From positions 1,488,001 to 1,552,000 of the forward strand of contig NW_027488581.1 of the NCBI RefSeq assembly GCF_050948215.1: a stretch of 64,000 nt of DNA. Reading direction: 5' to 3'. Made by a program: the position numbers and the translations under genes. The notes under the pieces are model-generated. The model had not been told where the DNA came from. It did no database searches and saw only the letters and a program-made list of their open reading frames with translations. Within the stretch, counting starts at the first letter, position 1. Every line of letters starts with the position of its first letter. The DNA is from Halictus rubicundus (lineage: Eukaryota; Arthropoda; Insecta; Hymenoptera; Halictidae). This document shows, piece after piece, positions 42,506 to 57,205 of the stretch.

Positions 42506-45500
42506 ATGATACAGGATAGGATAGGATACAGGATAGGATAGGATAGAGGATAGGATATGATAGAGGATAGGATAGGATAGAGGATAGGATAGGATAGAGA
42601 ATAGGATGGGATAGAGGATAGGATAGGATAGAGGATAGGATAGGATAGAGGATAGGATATGATACAGGATAGGATAGGATATAGGATAGGATAGGATAGA
42701 GGATAGGATAGGATACAGGATAGGATAGGATACAGGATAGGATAGGATAGAGGATAGGATATGATAGAGGATAGGATAGGATAGAGGATAGGATAGGATA
42801 GAGAATAGGATGGGATAGAGGATAGGATAGGATAGAGGATAGGATAGGATAGAGGATAGGATAGGATAGAGGATGGGATAGGATAGAGGATAGGATAGGA
42901 TAGAGGATAGGATAGGATAGAGGATAGGATAGGATAGAGGATAGGATAGGATAGAGGATAGGATAGGATAGAGGATAGGATAGGATAGAGGATAGGATAG
43001 GATAGAGGATAGGATAGGATAGAGGATAGGATAGGATAGAGGATAGGATAGGATAGAGGATAGGATAGGATAGAGGATACGATATAGGATTTAATCGGAT
43101 AGAGGATAGGATACGATAGAGGATAGGATAGGATAGAGGATAGGATAGGATAGAGAATAGGATATAGGATTGGATAGGATAGCGGATAGGATAGGATAGA
43201 GGATTGGATAGGATAGGGGATAGGATACGATAGAGGATAGGATAGGATAGAGAATAGGATATAGGATTGGATAGGATAGAGGATAGAATAGGATAGAGGA
43301 TAGGATAGGATAGAGGATAGGATATGATACAGGATAGGATAGGATAGAGGATAGGATAGGATAGAGGATAGGATAGGATACAGGATAGGATAGGATAGAG
43401 GATAGGATAGGATAGAGAATAGGATGGGATAGAGGATAGGATAGGATAGAGGATAGGATAGGATAGAGGATAGGATACGATAGAGGATAAGGATAGGATA
43501 GAGGATAGGATAGGATAGAGGATAGGATATGATAGAGGATAGGATAGGATAGAGGATAGGATAGGATAGAGGATAGGATAGGATAGAGGATAGGATACGA
43601 TAGAGGATAGGATAGGATAGAGAATAGGATAGGATAGAGGATAGGATAGGATAGAGGATAGGATAGGATAGAGGATAGGATAGGATAGAGGATGGGATAG
43701 GATAGAGGATAATATAGGATAGAGGATAGGATAGGATAGAGGATAGGATAGGATAGAGGATACGATGTAGGATTTAATAGGATAGAGGATAGGATTTAAT
43801 AGGATAGAGGATAGGGTACGATAGAGGATAGAGGATAGGATAGAGGATAGGATAGGATAGAGGATAGGATAGGATAAAGGATAGGATAGGATAGAGGATA
43901 GGATAGAGGATAGGATAGGATAGAGGATAGGATAGGATAGAGGATAGGATACGATAGAGGATAAGGATAGGATAGAGGATAGGATAGGATAGAGGATAGG
44001 ATAGGATAGAGAATAGGATAGGATAGAGGATAGGATACGATAGAGGATAGGATAGGATAGAGGATACGATATAGGATTTAATAGGATAGAGTATAGGATA
44101 CGATAGAGGATAGGATACGATAGAGGATAGGATATGATAGAGGATAGGATAGGATAGAGGATAGGATAGGATTGAGGATAGGATAGGATAGAGGATAGGA
44201 TAGGATAGAGGATAGCATAGGATAGAGGATAGGATAGGATAGAGGATAGGATAGGATAGAGGATAGGATAGGATAGAGGATAGGATAGGATAGAGGATTG
44301 GATAGGATAGGGGATAGGATACGATAGAGGATAGGATATGATAGAGGATAGGATAGGATAGTGGATAGGATATGATAGAGGATAGGATAGGATAGAGGAT
44401 AGGATATGATAGAGGATAGGATAGGATAGAGGATAGGATAGGATAGAGGATAGGATAGGATAGAGGATAGGATACGATAGAGGATAGGATAGGATAGAGA
44501 ATAGGATAGGATAGAGGATAGGATAGGATAGAGGATAGGATAGGATAGAGGATAGGATAGGATAGAGGATGGGATAGGATAGAGGATAATATAGGATAGA
44601 GGATAGGATAGGATAGAGGATAGGATAGGATAGAGGATACGATATAGGATTTAATAGGATAGAGGATAGGATTTAATAGGATAGAGGATAGGGTACGATA
44701 GAGGATAGAGGATAGGATAGAGGATAGGATAGGATAGAGGATAGGATAGGATAAAGGATAGGATAGGATAGAGGATAGGATAGAGGATAGGATAGGATAG
44801 AGGATAGGATAGGATAGAGGATAGGATACGATAGAGGATAAGGATAGGATAGAGGATAGGATAGGATAGAGGATAGGATAGGATAGGATAGAGGATAGGA
44901 TAGGATAGAGGATAGGATAGGATAGAGGATACGATATAGGATTTAATAGGATAGAGTATAGGATACGATAGAGGATAGGATAGGATAGAGGATAGGATAG
45001 GATTGAGGATAGGATAGGATAGAGGATAGGATGGGATAGAGGATAGGATAGGATAGAGGATAGGATAGGATAGAGGATAGGATAGGATAGAGAATAGGAT
45101 AGGATAGAGGATAGGATACGATAGAGGATAGGATACGATAGAGGATAGGATAGGATAGAGGATACGATATGGGATTTAATAGGATAGAGGATAGGATACG
45201 ATAGAGGATAGGATAGGATAGAGGATAGGATAGAGGATAGGATAGGATAGAGGATAGGATAGGATAGAGGATAGGATAGGATAGAGGATAGGATAGGATA
45301 GAGGATAGGATAGGATAGAGGATAGGATACGATAGAGGATAGGATAGGATAGAGGATACGATATAGGATTTAATAGGATAGAGGATAGGATTTAATAGGA
45401 TAGAGGATAGGGTACGATAGAGGATAGAGGATAGGATAGAGGATAGGATAGGATAGAGGATAGGATAGGATAAAGGATAGGATAGGATAGAGGATAGGAT

Positions 45501-45730
45501 AGGATAGAGGATAGGATAGGATAGAGGATAGGATAGGATAGAGGATAGGATAGGATTGAGGATAGGATAGGATAGAGGATAGGATGGGATAGAGGATAGG
45601 ATAGGATAGAGGATAGGATAGGATAGAGGATAGGATAGGATAGAGAATAGGATAGGATAGAGGATAGGATACGATAGAGGATAGGATACGATAGAGGATA
45701 GGATAGGATAGAGGATAGGATAGAGGATAG
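40975..45730 (+). repeat. 3,553-bp higher-order duplication with internal 719-bp spacing
   Basis: Positions of about 40,975-42,177 recur at 44,528-45,730. Markers: GAGGATAATATAGG (41,029/44,582), paired GGATTTAAT blocks (41,094/44,647 and 41,813/45,366), GAGTATAGG (41,401/44,954), TTGAGG (41,450/45,003; 42,003/45,556). The offset is exactly 209 x 17. Within each copy the paired GGATTTAAT block occurs twice, 719 bp apart. The match ends at 42,178/45,731 (GATAGGATAG against GATAGAATAG). Confidence 0.88.
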
Positions 45731-47249
45731 AATAGGATAGAGGATAGGATAGGATAGAGGATAGGATAGGATAGAGGATAGGATAGGATACAGGATAGGA
45801 TAGGACAGAGGATAGGATAGGATAGAGAATAGGATGGGATAGAGGATAGGATAGGATAGAGGATAGGATAGGATAGAGGATAGGATACGATAGAGGATAA
45901 GGATAGGATAGAGGATAGGATAGGATAGAGGATAGGATATGATAGAGGATAGGATAGGATAGAGGATAGGATAGGATAGAGGATAGGATAGGATAGAGGA
46001 TAGGATAGGATAGAGGATAGGATAGGATAGAGGATAGGATAGGATAGAGGATACGATATAGGATTTAATAGGATAGAGGATAGGATACGATAGAGGATAG
46101 GATACGATAGAGGATAGGATAGGATAGAGGATAGGATAGGATAGAGAATAGGATATAGGATTGGATAGGATAGCGGATAGGATAGGATAGAGGATTGGAT
46201 AGGATAGGGGATAGGATACGATAGAGGATAGGATAGGATAGAGAATAGGATATAGGATTGGATAGGATAGAGGATAGAATAGGATAGAGGATAGGATAGG
46301 ATAGAGGATAGGATATGATACAGGATAGGATAGGATAGAGGATAGGATAGGATAGAGGATAGGATAGGATACAGGATAGGATAGGATAGAGGATAGGATA
46401 GGATAGAGAATAGGATGGGATAGAGGATAGGATAGGATAGAGGATAGGATAGGATAGAGGATAGGATACGATAGAGGATAAGGATAGGATAGAGGATAGG
46501 ATAGGATAGAGGATAGGATATGATAGAGGATAGGATAGGATAGAGGATAGGATAGGATAGAGGATAGGATAGGATAGAGGATACGATATAGGATTTAATA
46601 GGATAGAGGATAGGATTTAATAGGATAGAGGATAGGGTACGATAGAGGATAGAGGATAGGATAGAGGATAGGATAGGATAGAGGATAGGATAGGATAAAG
46701 GATAGGATAGGATAGAGGATAGGATAGGATAGAGGATAGGATAGGATAGAGGATAGGATACGATAGAGGATAAGGATAGGATAGAGGATAGGATAGGATA
46801 GAGGATAGGATAGGATAGAGAATAGGATAGGATAGAGGATAGGATACGATAGAGGATAGGATAGGATAGAGGATACGATATAGGATTTAATAGGATAGAG
46901 TATAGGATACGATAGAGGATAGGATAGGATAGAGGATAGGATATGATAGAGGATAGGATAGGATAGAGGATAGGATAGGATAGAGGATAGGATAGGATAG
47001 AGGATAGGATAGGATAGAGGATAGGATAGGATAGAGGATAGGATACGATAGAGGATAGGATACGATAGAGGATAGGATATAGGATTTAATAGGATAGAGG
47101 ATAGGATACGATAGAGGATAGGATAGGATAGAGGAAAGGATAGGATAGAGGATAATATAGGATAGAAGATAGGATAGGATAGAGGATAGGATAGGATAGA
47201 GGATAGGATACGATAGAGGATAGGATACGATAGAGGATAGGATAGGATA

Positions 47250-47697
47250 GAGGATCCGATATAGGATTTAATAGGATAGAGGATAGGATACGATAAAGGA
47301 TAGGATAGGATAGAGGATAGGATAGGATAGAGAATAGGATATAGGATTGGATAGGATAGCGGATAGGATAGGATAGAGGATAGGATAGGACAGAGGATAG
47401 GATAGGATAGAGGATAGGATAGGATAGAGGATAGGAAAGGATAGAGGATAGGATACGATAGAGGATAGGATAGGATAGAGAATAGGATAGAGGATAGGAT
47501 AGGATAGAGGATAGGATACGATAGAGGATAGGATAGGATAGAGGATAGGATAGGATAGAGAATAGGATATAGGATTGGATAGGATAGCGGATAGGATAGG
47601 ATAGAGGATAGGATAGGATAGAGGATAGGATATGATAGAGGAAAGGATAGGATAGAGGATAGGATACGATAGAGGATAGGATAGGATAGCGGATCGG
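47250..47697 (+). repeat. GATCC-to-GATCGG cassette, copy 1
   Basis: A module that starts with GAGGATCCGATATAGG and ends with GCGGATCGGATATGTTAG. The start-to-start distance between these two marks is 442 bp here. Between them lie TTTAATAGG, ACGATAAAGG, one GATATAGGATTGG block, GGACAGAGG and GGAAAGG. Confidence 0.82.
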
Positions 47698-50130
47698 ATA
47701 TGTTAGAAGATAGGATAGGACAGAGGATAGGATAGGATAGAGGATAGGATAGGATAGAGGATAGGATAGGATAGAGGATAGGATACGATAGAGGATAGGA
47801 TAGGATAGAGAATAGGATATAGGATTGGATAGGATAGTTGATAGGATAGGATAGAGGATAGGATAGGATAGAGGATAGGATATGATAGAGGATAGGATAG
47901 GATAGAGGATAGGATAGGATAGAGGATAGGATACGATAGAGGATAGGATAGGATAGAGAATAGGATATAGGATTGCATAGGATAGAGGATAGAATAGGAT
48001 AGAGGATAGGATAGGATAGAGTATAGGATATAGGATTGGATAGGATAGAGGATAGAATAGGATAGAGGATAGGATAGGATAGAGGATAGGATAGGATAGA
48101 GGATAGGATAGGATAGCGGATAGGATATGTTAGAGGATAGGATAGGATAGAGGATAGGATAGGATAGAGGATAGGATAGGATAGAGGATAGGATAGGATA
48201 GAGGATAGGATAGGATAGAGAATAGGATAGGATAGAGGATAGGATAGGATAGAGGATAGGATAGGATTGAGGGTACGATAGGATAGTGGATAGCGTAGGA
48301 TAGAGGATAGGATAGGATAGAGGATATGATAGGATAGAGGATAGGTTAGGAAAGAGGATAGGATAGGATAGAGGATAGGATAGGATAGAGGATAGGATAG
48401 GATAGAGGATAGGATAGGATAGAGGATAGGATACGATAGAGGATAGGATAGGATAGAGGATACGATATAGGATTTAATAGGATAGAGGATAGGATTTAAT
48501 AGGATAGAGGATAGGGTACGATAGAGGATAGAGGATAGGATAGAGGATAGGATAGGATAGAGGATAGGATAGGATAAAGGATAGGATAGGATAGAGGATA
48601 GGATAGGATAGAGGATAGGATAGGATAGAGGATAGGATAGGATAGAGGATAGGATAGGATTGAGGATAGGATAGGATAGAGGATAGGATGGGATAGAGGA
48701 TAGGATAGGATAGAGGATAGGATAGGATAGAGGATAGGATAGGATAGAGAATAGGATAGGATAGAGGATAGGATACGATAGAGGATAGGATACGATAGAG
48801 GATAGGATAGGATAGAGGATACGATATGGGATTTAATAGGATAGAGGATAGGATACGATAGAGGATAGGATAGGATAGAGAATAGAGGATAGGATAGAGG
48901 ATAGGATAGGATAGAGGATAGGATAGAGGATAGGATAGGATAGAGGATAGGATAGGATAGAGGATAGGATAGGATAGAGGATAGGATAGGATACAGGATA
49001 GGATAGGATAGAGGATAGGATAGGATAGAGAATAGGATGGGATAGAGGATAGGATAGGATAGAGGATAGGATAGGATAGAGGATAGGATACGATAGAGGA
49101 TAAGGATAGGATAGAGGATAGGATAGGATAGAGGATAGGATATGATAGAGGATAGGATAGGATAGAGGATAGGATAGGATAGAGGATAGGATAGGATAGA
49201 GGATAGGATAGGATAGAGGATAGGATAGGATAGAGGATAGGATAGGATAGAGGATACGATATAGGATTTAATAGGATAGAGGATAGGATACGATAGAGGA
49301 TAGGATAGGATAGAGGATAGGATAGGATAGAGAATAGGATATAGGATTGGATAGGATAGCGGATAGGATAGGATAGAGGATTGGATAGGATAGGGGATAG
49401 GATACGATAGAGGATAGGATAGGATAGAGAATAGGATATAGGATTGGATAGGATAGAGGATAGAATAGGATAGAGGATAGGATAGGATAGAGGATAGGAT
49501 ATGATACAGGATAGGATAGGATAGAGGATAGGATAGGATAGAGGATAGGATAGGATACAGGATAGGATAGGATAGAGGATAGGATAGGATAGAGAATAGG
49601 ATGGGATAGAGGATAGGATAGGATAGAGGATAGGATAGGATAGAGGATAGGATACGATAGAGGATAGGATAGGATAGAGGATACGATATAGGATTTAATA
49701 GGATAGAGGATAGGATTTAATAGGATAGAGGATAGGGTACGATAGAGGATAGAGGATAGGATAGAGGATAGGATAGGATAGAGGATAGGATAGGATAAAG
49801 GATAGGATAGGATAGAGGATAGGATAGGATAGAGGATAGGATAGGATAGAGGATAGGATAGGATAGAGGATAGGATAGGATTGAGGATAGGATAGGATAG
49901 AGGATAGGATGGGATAGAGGATAGGATAGGATAGAGGATAGGATAGGATAGAGGATAGGATAGGATAGAGAATAGGATAGGATAGAGGATAGGATAGGAT
50001 AGAGGATAGGATAGGATAGAGGATAGGATAGGATAGAGGATAGGATACGATAGAGGATAGGATAGGATAGAGGATACGATATAGGATTTAATAGGATAGA
50101 GGATAGGATTTAATAGGATAGAGGATAGGG

Positions 50131-51218
50131 TACGATAGAGGATAGGATACGATAGAGGATAGGATAGGATAGAGGATACGATATGGGATTTAATAGGATA
50201 GAGGATAGGATACGATAGAGGATAGGATAGGATAGAGAATAGAGGATAGGATAGAGGATAGGATAGGATAGAGGATAGGATAGAGGATAGGATAGGATAG
50301 AGGATAGGATAGGATAGAGGATAGGATAGGATAGAGGATAGGATAGGATACAGGATAGGATAGGATAGAGGATAGGATAGGATAGAGAATAGGATGGGAT
50401 AGAGGATAGGATAGGATAGAGGATAGGATAGGATAGAGGATAGGATACGATAGAGGATAAGGATAGGATAGAGGATAGGATAGGATAGAGGATAGGATAT
50501 GATAGAGGATAGGATAGGATAGAGGATAGGATAGGATAGAGGATAGGATAGGATAGAGGATAGGATAGGATAGAGGATAGGATAGGATAGAGGATAGGAT
50601 AGGATAGAGGATAGGATAGGATTGAGGATAGGATAGGATAGAGGATAGGATGGGATAGAGGATAGGATAGGATAGAGGATAGGATAGGATAGAGGATAGG
50701 ATAGGATAGAGAATAGGATAGGATAGAGGATAGGATACGATAGAGGATAGGATACGATAGAGGATAGGATAGGATAGAGGATACGATATGGGATTTAATA
50801 GGATAGAGGATAGGATACGATAGAGGATAGGATAGGATAGAGAATAGAGGATAGGATAGAGGATAGGATAGGATAGAGGATAGGATAGAGGATAGGATAG
50901 GATAGAGGATAGGATAGGATAGAGGATAGGATAGGATAGAGGATAGGATAGGATACAGGATAGGATAGGATAGAGGATAGGATAGGATAGAGAATAGGAT
51001 GGGATAGAGGATAGGATAGGATAGAGGATAGGATAGGATAGAGGATAGGATACGATAGAGGATAAGGATAGGATAGAGGATAGGATAGGATAGAGGATAG
51101 GATATGATAGAGGATAGGATAGGATAGAGGATAGGATAGGATAGAGGATAGGATAGGATAGAGGATAGGATAGGATAGAGGATAGGATAGGATAGAGGAT
51201 AGGATAGGATAGAGGATA
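50131..51218 (+). repeat. 605-bp tandem duplication
   Basis: Positions 50,131-50,613 recur at 50,736-51,218. Markers: TATGGG (50,182/50,787), GAATAGAGG (50,237/50,842) and GGGATAG in GAATAGGATGGGATAG (50,396/51,001). The match starts after GGGTACG against GGATACG and ends at GATAGGAT against GATACGAT. Confidence 0.9.
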
Positions 51219-52698
51219 CGATATAGGATTTAATAGGATAGAGGATAGGATACGATAGAGGATAGGATAGGATAGAGGATAGGATAGGATAGAGAATAGG
51301 ATATAGGATTGGATAGGATAGCGGATAGGATAGGATAGAGGATTGGATAGGATAGGGGATAGGATACGATAGAGGATAGGATAGGATAGAGAATAGGATA
51401 TAGGATTGGATAGGATAGAGGATAGAATAGGATAGAGGATAGGATAGGATAGAGGATAGGATATGATACAGGATAGGATAGGATAGAGGATAGGATAGGA
51501 TAGAGGATAGGATAGGATACAGGATAGGATAGGATAGAGGATAGGATAGGATAGAGAATAGGATGGGATAGAGGATAGGATAGGATAGAGGATAGGATAG
51601 GATAGAGGATAGGATACGATAGAGGATAAGGATAGGATAGAGGATAGGATAGGATAGAGGATAGGATATGATAGAGGATAGGATAGGATAGAGGATAGGA
51701 TAGGATAGAGGATAGGATAGGATAGAGGATAGGATACGATAGAGGATAGGATAGGATAGAGAATAGGATAGGATAGAGGATAGGATAGGATAGAGGATAG
51801 GATAGGATAGAGGATAGGATAGGATAGAGGATGGGATAGGATAGAGGATAATATAGGATAGAGGATAGGATAGGATAGAGGATAGGATAGGATAGAGGAT
51901 ACGATATAGGATTTAATAGGATAGAGGATAGGATTTAATAGGATAGAGGATAGGGTACGATAGAGGATAGAGGATAGGATAGAGGATAGGATAGGATAGA
52001 GGATAGGATAGGATAAAGGATAGGATAGGATAGAGGATAGGATAGGATAGAGGATAGGATAGGATAGAGGATAGGATACGATAGAGGATAAGGATAGGAT
52101 AGAGGATAGGATAGGATAGAGGATAGGATAGGATAGAGAATAGGATAGGATAGAGGATAGGATACGATAGAGGATAGGATAGGATAGAGGATACGATATA
52201 GGATTTAATAGGATAGAGTATAGGATACGATAGAGGATAGGATAGGATAGAGGATAGGATATGATAGAGGATAGGATAGGATAGAGGATAGGATAGGATA
52301 GAGGATAGGATAGGATAGAGGATAGGATAGGATAGAGGATAGGATAGGATAGAGGATAGGATAGGATAGAGGATACGATATAGGATTTAATAGGATAGAG
52401 GATAGGATACGATAGAGGAAAGGATAGGATAGAGGATAATATAGGATAGAGGATAGGATAGGATAGAGGATAGGATAGGATAGAGGATAGGATACGATAG
52501 AGGATAGGATACGATAGAGGATAGGATAGGATAGAGGATCCGATATAGGATTTAATAGGATAGAGGATAGGATACGATAGAGGAAAGGATAGGATAGAGG
52601 ATAATATAGGATAGAGGACAGGATAGGATAGAGGATAGGATAGGATAGAGGATAGGATACGATAGAGGATAGGATACGATAGAGGATAGGATAGGATA

Positions 52699-53066
52699 GA
52701 GGATCCGATATAGGATTTAATAGGATAGAGGATAGGATACGATAAAGGATAGGATAGGATAGAGGATAGGATAGGATAGAGAATAGGATATAGGATTGGA
52801 TAGGATAGCGGATAGGATAGGATAGAGGATAGGATAGGACAGAGGATAGGATAGGATAGAGGATAGGATAGGATAGAGGATAGGAAAGGATAGAGGATAG
52901 GATACGATAGAGGATAGGATAGGATAGAGAATAGGATATAGGATTGGATAGGATAGCGGATAGGATAGGATAGAGGATAGGATAGGATAGAGGATAGGAT
53001 ATGATAGAGGATAGGATAGGATAGAGGATAGGATACGATAGAGGATAGGATAGGATAGCGGATCGG
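52699..53066 (+). repeat. GATCC-to-GATCGG cassette, copy 2 (short form)
   Basis: Same marks, 362 bp apart. It lacks one of the modules present in the 527-bp copies (165 bp shorter). It is preceded by another GATCCG at 52,534 that has no GATCGG of its own. Confidence 0.82.
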
Positions 53067-54243
53067 ATATGTTAGAAGATAGGATAGGACAGAGGATAGG
53101 ATAGGATAGAGGATAGGATAGGATAGAGGATAGGATAGGATAGAGGATAGGATACGATAGAGGATAGGATAGGATAGAGAATAGGATATAGGATTGGATA
53201 GGATAGTTGATAGGATAGGATAGAGGATAGGATAGGATAGAGGATAGGATATGATAGAGGATAGGATAGGATAGAGGATAGGATAGGATAGAGGATAGGA
53301 TACGATAGAGGATAGGATAGGATAGAGAATAGGATATAGGATTGGATAGGATAGAGGATAGAATAGGATAGAGGATAGGATAGGATAGAGTATAGGATAT
53401 AGGATTGGATAGGATAGAGGATAGAATAGGATAGAGGATAGGATAGGATAGAGGATAGGATAGGTTGAGGATAGGATAGGATAGAGAATAGGATAGGATA
53501 GCGGATAGGATATGTTAGAGGATAGGATAGGATAGAGGATAGGATAGGATAGAGGATAGGATAGGATAGAGGATAGGATAGGATAGAGGATAGGATAGGA
53601 TAGAGAATAGGATAGGATAGAGGATAGGATAGGATAGAGGATAGGATAGGATTGAGGGTACGATAGGATAGTGGATAGGGTAGGATAGAGGATAGGATAG
53701 GATAGAGGATATGATAGGATAGAGGATAGGTTAGGAAAGAGGATAGGATAGGATAGAGAATAGGATATAGGATTGGATAGGATAGAGGATAGAATAGGAT
53801 AGAGGATAAGATAGGATAGAGGATAGCATATGATAGAGGATAGGATAGGATAGAGGATAGGATAGGATAGAGGATAGGATAGGATAGAGGATAGGATAGG
53901 GTAGAGGATAGGATAGGATAGAGAATAGGATAGGATAGAGGATAGTATAGCATAGAGGATAGGATACGATAGAGGATAGGATAGGATAGCGGATCGGATA
54001 TGTTAGAGGATAGGGTAGGATAGAGGATAGGATAGGATAGAGGATAGGATAGGATAGAGGATAGGATAGGATAGAGGATAGGATAGGATAGAGGATAGGA
54101 TAGGGTAGAGGATAGGATAGGATTGAGGGTACGATAGGATAGTGGATCGGATATGTTAGAGGATAGGATAGGATAGAGGATAGGATAGGATAGAGGATAG
54201 GATACGATAGAGGATAGGATACGATAGAGGATAGGATAGGATA

Positions 54244-54776
54244 GAGGATCCGATATAGGATTTAATAGGATAGAGGATAGGATACGATAAAGGATAGGAT
54301 AGGATAGAGGATAGGATAGGATAGAGAATAGGATATAGGATTGGATAGGATAGCGGATAGGATAGGATAGAGGATAGGATAGGACAGAGGATAGGATAGG
54401 ATAGAGGATAGGATAGGATAGAGGATAGGAAAGGATAGAGGATAGGATACGATAGAGGATAGGATAGGATAGAGAATAGGATATAGGATTGGATAGGATA
54501 GCGGATAGGATAGGATAGAGGATAGGATAGGATAGAGGATGGGATATGATAGAGGATAGGATAGGATAGAGGATAGGATAGGATAGAGGATAGGATACGA
54601 TAGAGGATAGGATAGGATAGAGGATAGGATAGGATAGAGAATAGGATATAGGATTGGATAGGATAGCGGATAGGATAGGATAGAGGATAGGATAGGATAG
54701 AGGATAGGATATGATAGAGGATAGGATAGGATAGAGGATAGGATACGATAGAGGATAGGATAGGATAGCGGATCGG
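54244..54776 (+). repeat. GATCC-to-GATCGG cassette, copy 3
   Basis: Marks 527 bp apart. It contains the extra module with GATGGGATATGATAG near 54,538, and is followed by about 450 bp matching 53,061 onward at a 1,710-bp offset (GAGTATAGG 53,388/55,098). Confidence 0.84.
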
Positions 54777-56672
54777 ATATGTTAGAAGATAGGATAGGAC
54801 AGAGGATAGGATAGGATAGAGGATAGGATAGGATAGAGGATAGGATAGGATAGAGGATAGGATACGATAGAGGATAGGATAGGATAGAGAATAGGATATA
54901 GGATTGGATAGGATAGTTGATAGGATAGGATAGAGGATAGGATAGGATAGAGGATAGGATATGATAGAGGATAGGATAGGATAGAGGATAGGATAGGATA
55001 GAGGATAGGATACGATAGAGGATAGGATAGGATAGAGAATAGGATATAGGATTGGATAGGATAGAGGATAGAATAGGATAGAGGATAGGATAGGATAGAG
55101 TATAGGATATAGGATTGGATAGGATAGAGGATAGAATACGATAGAGGATAGGATAGGATAGAGGATAGGATAGGTTGAGGATAGGATAGGATAGAGAATA
55201 GGATAGGATAGCGGATAGGATATGTTAGAGGATAGGATAGGATAGAGGATAGGATAGGATAGAGGATAGGATAGGATAGAGGATAGGATAGGTTGAGGAT
55301 AGGATAGGATAGAGAATAGGATAGGATAGCGGATAGGATATGTTAGAGGATAGGATAGGATAGAGGATAGGATAGGATAGAGGATAGGATAGGATAGAGG
55401 ATAGGATAGGATAGAGGATAGGATAGGATAGAGGATAGGATAGGATAGAGAATAGGATAGGATAGAGGATAGGATAGGGTAGAGGATAGGATAGGATTGA
55501 GGGTACGATAGGATAGTGGATAGGGTTTGATAGAGGATAGGATAGGATAGAGGATATGATAGGATAGAGGATAGGATAGGATAGAGGATAGGATAGGATA
55601 GAGAATAGGATATAGGATTGGATAGGATAGAGGATAGAATAGGATAGAGGATAAGATAGGATAGAGGATAGGATATGATAGAGGATAGGATAGGATAGAG
55701 GATAGGAAAGGATAGAGGATAGGATAGGATAGAGGATAGGATAGGATAGAGGATAGGATAGGATAGAGAATAGGATAGGATGGAGGATAGGATAGCATAG
55801 AGGATAGGATAGGATTGAGGGTACGATAGGATAGAGGATAGAATAGGATAGAGGATAGGATAGGATAGAGGATACGATATAGGATTTAATAGGATAGAGT
55901 ATAGGATACGATAGAGGATAGGATAGGATAGAGGATAGGATAGGATTGAGGATAGGATAGGATAGAGGATAGGATGGGATAGAGGATAGGATAGGATAGA
56001 GGATAGGATAGGATAGAGGATAGGATAGGATAGAGAATAGGATAGGATAGAGGATAGGATACGATAGAGGATAGGATACGATAGAGGATAGGATAGGATA
56101 GAGGATACGATATGGGATTTAATAGGATAGAGGATAGGATACGATAGAGGATAGGATAGGATAGAGGATAGAGGATAGGATAGAGGATAGGATAGGATAG
56201 AGGATAGGATAGGATAGAGGATAGGATAGGATAGAGGATAGGATAGGATAGAGGATAGGATAGGATAGAGGATAGGATAGGATAGAGGATAGGATACGAT
56301 AGAGGATAGGATAGGATAGAGGATACGATATAGGATTTAATAGGATAGAGGATAGGATACGATAGAGGATAGGATAGGATAGAGGATAGGATAGGATAGA
56401 GGATAGGATAGGATAGAGGATAGGATAGAGGATAGGATAGAGGATAGGATAGGATAGAGGATATGATAGGATAGAGGATAGGATACGATAGAGGATAGGA
56501 TAGGATAGAGGATACGATATAGGAATTAATAGGATAGAGGATAGGATACGATAGAGGAAAGGATAGGATAGAGGATAATATAGGATAGAGGATAGGATAG
56601 GATAGAGGATAGGATAGGATAGAGGATAGGATACGATAGAGGATAGGATACGATAGAGGATAGGATAGGATA

Positions 56673-57205
56673 GAGGTTCCGATATAGGATTTAATAGGAT
56701 AGAGGATAGGATACGATAAAGGATAGGATAGGATAGAGGATAGGATAGGATAGAGAATAGGATATAGGATTGGATAGGATAGCGGATAGGATAGGATAGA
56801 GGATAGGATAGGACAGAGGATAGGATAGGATAGAGGATAGGATAGGATAGAGGATAGGAAAGGATAGAGGATAGGATACGATAGAGGATAGGATAGGATA
56901 GAGAATAGGATATAGGATTGGATAGGATAGCGGATAGGATAGGATAGAGGATAGGATAGGATAGAGGATGGGATATGATAGAGGATAGGATAGGATAGAG
57001 GATAGGATAGGATAGAGGATAGGATACGGTAGAGGATAGGATAGGATAGAGGATAGGATAGGATAGAGAATAGGATATAGGATTGGATAGGATAGCGGAT
57101 AGGATAGGATAGAGGATAGGATAGGATAGAGGATAGGATATGATAGAGGATAGGATAGGATAGAGGATAGGATACGATAGAGGATAGGATACGATAGCGG
57201 ATCGG
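56673..57205 (+). repeat. GATCC-to-GATCGG cassette, copy 4 (GTTCC variant)
   Basis: The first mark reads GAGGTTCCGATATAGG; spacing to GATCGG is again 527 bp. A GGAATTAATAGG variant of the TTTAAT block lies just upstream at 56,522. Confidence 0.84.

Larger units (their letters stand above)
39780..57200 (+). repeat. GGATTTAATAGG-bearing satellite subfamily
   Basis: From about 40,010 the array carries repeated GATATAGGATTTAATAGG and GATATGGGATTTAATAGG variants, usually flanked by TACGATAG. Also characteristic are ACGATAGAGGATAAGG and runs of 7- and 12-bp units (GAGGATAGAGGATAGG). I found no TTTAAT upstream of 40,010. Each TTTAAT puts a TAA stop in one minus-strand frame, and CAT is scarce, which explains why long open frames nearly vanish from about 39,780 to 53,070. 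Confidence 0.88.

Noticed and set aside
46690..47300. GGATCC at the cassette start as a cloning or vector junction
   Set aside because: GGATCC is a restriction site, but here it lies inside repeat units that continue unchanged on both sides, recurs in duplicated copies, and two copies read GGTTCC. It is an ordinary repeat variant.
40010..56700. TTTAAT blocks as TATA-like promoters
   Set aside because: They are a fixed variant of the satellite unit, repeated by duplication with no gene downstream, so a promoter role has no support.
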